DNA from: Limanda limanda
Taxonomy: Eukaryota > Chordata > Actinopteri > Pleuronectiformes > Pleuronectidae
Assembly (NCBI RefSeq): GCF_963576545.1
Contig: NC_083641.1
Coordinates: 16,782,002-16,846,001 of the forward strand
DNA length: 64,000 nucleotides
Direction: 5' to 3'
Of this stretch, positions 62,127 through 64,000 are shown one piece after another. Each line of letters begins with the position of its first letter. Positions within the stretch are counted from its first letter, which is position 1. Under the pieces are notes generated by a model, which saw only the letters and a program-made list of their open reading frames with translations, was not told the origin of the DNA and did not search any database. Both the position numbers and the translations under genes were made by a program.

Positions 62127-64000
62127 CTAAACTGTCACATCACCTCCCTCCTCTCCAGGAACTGCAAGTTCAGGCAGGCGGGACAGGTAATCGGCAAGCA
62201 AGTTAGTTTTTCCAGCTCTGTGAATAATATTGAAGCAATATGGCTGTAATGCCAAGTACCATCTGGTGACACGGGAGTTCTTATCCCTCATGGAGTTGAT
62301 CCAGCTCAATGCCCGGTGGTCCGTTTCCAAATCAAAAGGTCCTTCCAAGAAGATAATACCGAAGACTGTCCAATGCCCACTTGATTGCAAGACATTCCTT
62401 TTCAATGGCAGAGTACCTAGTTTCTCTGGGATGCAGTTTACGGCTCAAATAGAGAATAGGGCATTCCTCACCCTCCTTTCCTTGTGCTAGGACGGCTCCA
62501 AGGCCCACACCACAAGCATCGACTTGAACAAGGAATCTTTGGTTAAAGTCAGGACTTTGCAAGACCGGGGAAGAGCACATGATGGCTTTGACATTGGAGA
62601 AGGCAGTTTCACATCTTTATGACCATTTCACTGGATTAGGGGCTGCTTTGGTAGTCAGATCTATAAGAGGAGCCGTGATGGTAGAGAAATGTGGCACAAA
62701 TCTCCTGTACCACCCAGAAAGCCCCAAGAATGACCGGACTTGCTTCTTTGTCCGTGGTCTAGGACTGTCTCGGATTGCCTTCACCTTGTCCACCTGAGGA
62801 CGTATTTGGCCATTGCCGAGATGGTAGCCCAGATAGCAAACCTCCGTTTTGGCCCACTCACATTTCTGGGTGTTAAGTGTGAGGCCAGCGGAATGGATCC
62901 GGAACAGGATCTGATGCAGGTGAATAAGATGGTCTTCCCAGGAAGTACTAAAGACCACCACGTCATCAAGATACGCCGCAGAAAACTGGGCACATCCCTG
63001 CAGAACTCGATCCATAAGCCGCTGAAAAGTGGCAGGGGCTCCATGGAGTCCGAACGGCATGACTGTGTAATGATAGAGACCCTCTGGGCCACGGAAGGCA
63101 GTGTACTCCCTTGATTCCTTCTCCAAAGGCACTTGCCAATATCCTTTACACAGGTCAAGGGTGGTAATGAACACAGCTTTGCCAAGTTTCTCAAGGAGTT
63201 CATCAATTCGTGGCATAGGATAAGCATCGAATTTAGAAACCGCATTCACTTTTCGTAGGTCATTACAGAGTCGTATAGTGTTGTCTTTCTTTGGAACAAG
63301 AACAATGGGATTACACCACTCACTGTCTGAGGGTTCGATCACTCCTAGATCCAGCATGGTTTGTATCTCATTGTTGAGGGGTTCCGTCATTCGCTCAGGC
63401 ACCCTGTATGGGCGTTGACGGATAGGGGTAGGGTTCTTTAACCGAATGACATGCTCGATTAATGGAGTTTTCCCGGGCTTTCCACTGAAAAGGTCTGGGA
63501 ACTCCTCACACACCTGCAAGAGTTCAAGGGCTGGTTGTGCAGGCAAGTGACTCACGTCAGGTTGCTGTGATGTAGTAAGCATGGCTAGATCTGTATCCTC
63601 TTCGGCATCCTCCATTCCCACTTCCCGTGCCAGCATCACCTTTTCCACAAGTTCTGGACTGTCCTGGACGTCAGTTCCTTCCACAGATCCTTTCCTCTCC
63701 TTCCATTCCTTTAGAAGGTTGATGTGGTATACCTGGGATGCCTGATGCACAAGGTCAGGGAGAATGGGTAAGTCCCTGCCCAAGATCATGTCATGGGGCA
63801 TGTTTTCAAGAACCCCCACACGAAGCAAGAAAGCCTGGTCTTCAATGACGACAGTCACATCAGTCACTGGATATCTTCTTTGATCACCATGGACACACTG
63901 TATGGCGGTGGCATGCCGATAGTCAAGATTGCCAAGCAAGACAAAGGAATGGTTAAGCAGTGTCATAGAGCTACCTGTGTCAAGTAGTGCTTGCACTTGA
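62127..64000 (-). pseudogene. gypsy pol: protease, RT and RNase H, with one nonsense codon and one frameshift
   Basis: The first 459 codons (63996 down to 62620) open with a retroviral-type protease: LLDTGSS (active-site DTG at residues 6-8) and MILGRD near 70-75. QVYHINLLKEWKERK (88-102) follows, then RT at about 185-450 with TLDLCKGYWQVPL (279-291), FGLHGAPATFQR (315-326) and catalytic YLDD (342-345). A TAA at 62617-62619 breaks the frame after VKWS. The same frame resumes with the RNase H start (LVQVDACGVGLGAVL; IEKECLAIKWAL) and ends at 62332. The rest (TDHRALSWI, VTRWYLALQ, LLADYLSRLPEL) is in another frame from about 62345, implying a one-base-type frameshift, and stops with TAG at 62127-62129 inside the LTR. 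All four RNase H acidic positions appear kept. No integrase zinc finger or D,D35E core is visible anywhere. The copy cannot make a complete pol but is young-looking. Confidence 0.88.
62140..62159 (-). promoter_or_regulatory. Polypurine tract
   Basis: Minus strand reads CCTGGAGAGGAGGGAGGTGA immediately before the LTR TG. It would prime plus-strand DNA synthesis. It is also translated as the last codons of pol. Confidence 0.85.

Larger units (their letters stand above)
61191..62139 (-). repeat. 3' long terminal repeat of the gypsy element
   Basis: In element orientation it begins TGTGACAGTTTAGACC at 62139 and ends GGGGTGTGACA at 61191, with TG...CA termini inside short inverted repeats (TGTGACA/TGTGACA-like). 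It is preceded by a polypurine tract. A TATA box (61667-61673) and polyadenylation signal (61294-61299) fit a U3-R-U5 layout. Confidence 0.85.
61191..64000 (-). mobile_element. Ty3/gypsy LTR retrotransposon, minus strand, cut by the window end
   Basis: Reading from right to left: the pol gene (protease, reverse transcriptase, RNase H), a polypurine tract and a 949-bp 3' LTR. Gag and the 5' LTR lie beyond the window end, so the target duplication cannot be checked; the left flank is CTGAC. RNase H is directly followed by the LTR, so there is no downstream integrase. Protein similarity and layout point to the Gmr1-like group of vertebrate gypsy elements, in which integrase is encoded upstream of RT. 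Its core appears deleted in this copy. Confidence 0.9.

Overview
The window looks like vertebrate, most probably teleost fish (percomorph-like), genomic DNA. It is AT-leaning and dense in long GT and GA microsatellites. It carries repeat families I know from bony-fish genomes: tails ending in (ATGG)n, an 'ATAAATGCAGACCATTTACC' tail, fish LINE fragments, three hAT DNA transposons with perfect 8-bp target duplications, and a Ty3/gypsy element of the fish/reptile type. No recognisable host protein-coding gene, rRNA or tRNA gene was found. The segment is best read as intergenic DNA or part of a very large intron. Nearly all short open frames are chance or repeat-derived.

Layout. 1-8870: mostly featureless, with an old SINE/L2-type tail next to the decayed 3' end of an RTE-like LINE (2282-2805) and a 61-unit GT tract (5020-5142). 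8879-10007: a non-autonomous hAT transposon between 8-bp duplications GGTAGAGT. 10265-12896: an unusual compound block with an AT-rich tract, a 200-bp tandem duplication, a cluster of YY1-like AAGATGGCGG motifs, a TATA box, a CpG-rich core and a second short tandem duplication. It may be a regulatory region of an unrecognised mobile element. 12897-18529: unique-looking DNA. 18545-19375: a 5'-truncated, frameshifted L2/CR1-like LINE. 19376-44310: mainly unique-looking DNA with a 211-bp GA tract, a teleost SINE (36456-36720), several worn repeats and a 70-bp GT tract. 44313-44815: two tandem copies of a 'CTATCTTTGTGAGGAC' repeat. 47128-47294: a hAT MITE between CACTTATT duplications. 56055-57165: a hAT copy between GGTTTCTC duplications that keeps a broken TTF-type zinc-finger exon of a transposase.

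61191 to the window end: a minus-strand Ty3/gypsy retrotransposon, with its 3' LTR, polypurine tract and a pol gene reading protease, then reverse transcriptase, then RNase H. No integrase lies after RNase H. A short stretch resembling the C-terminal tail of an integrase sits in frame between protease and reverse transcriptase. That is what a Gmr1-like element (integrase upstream of RT) would look like after an in-frame deletion of its integrase core. This is the most interesting item in the window.

Two splice-flanked candidate exons (39763-39808 plus, 47794-47863 minus) and a recursive-splice-like site (about 47757) are the only hints of host transcripts. All three need transcript or comparative evidence.
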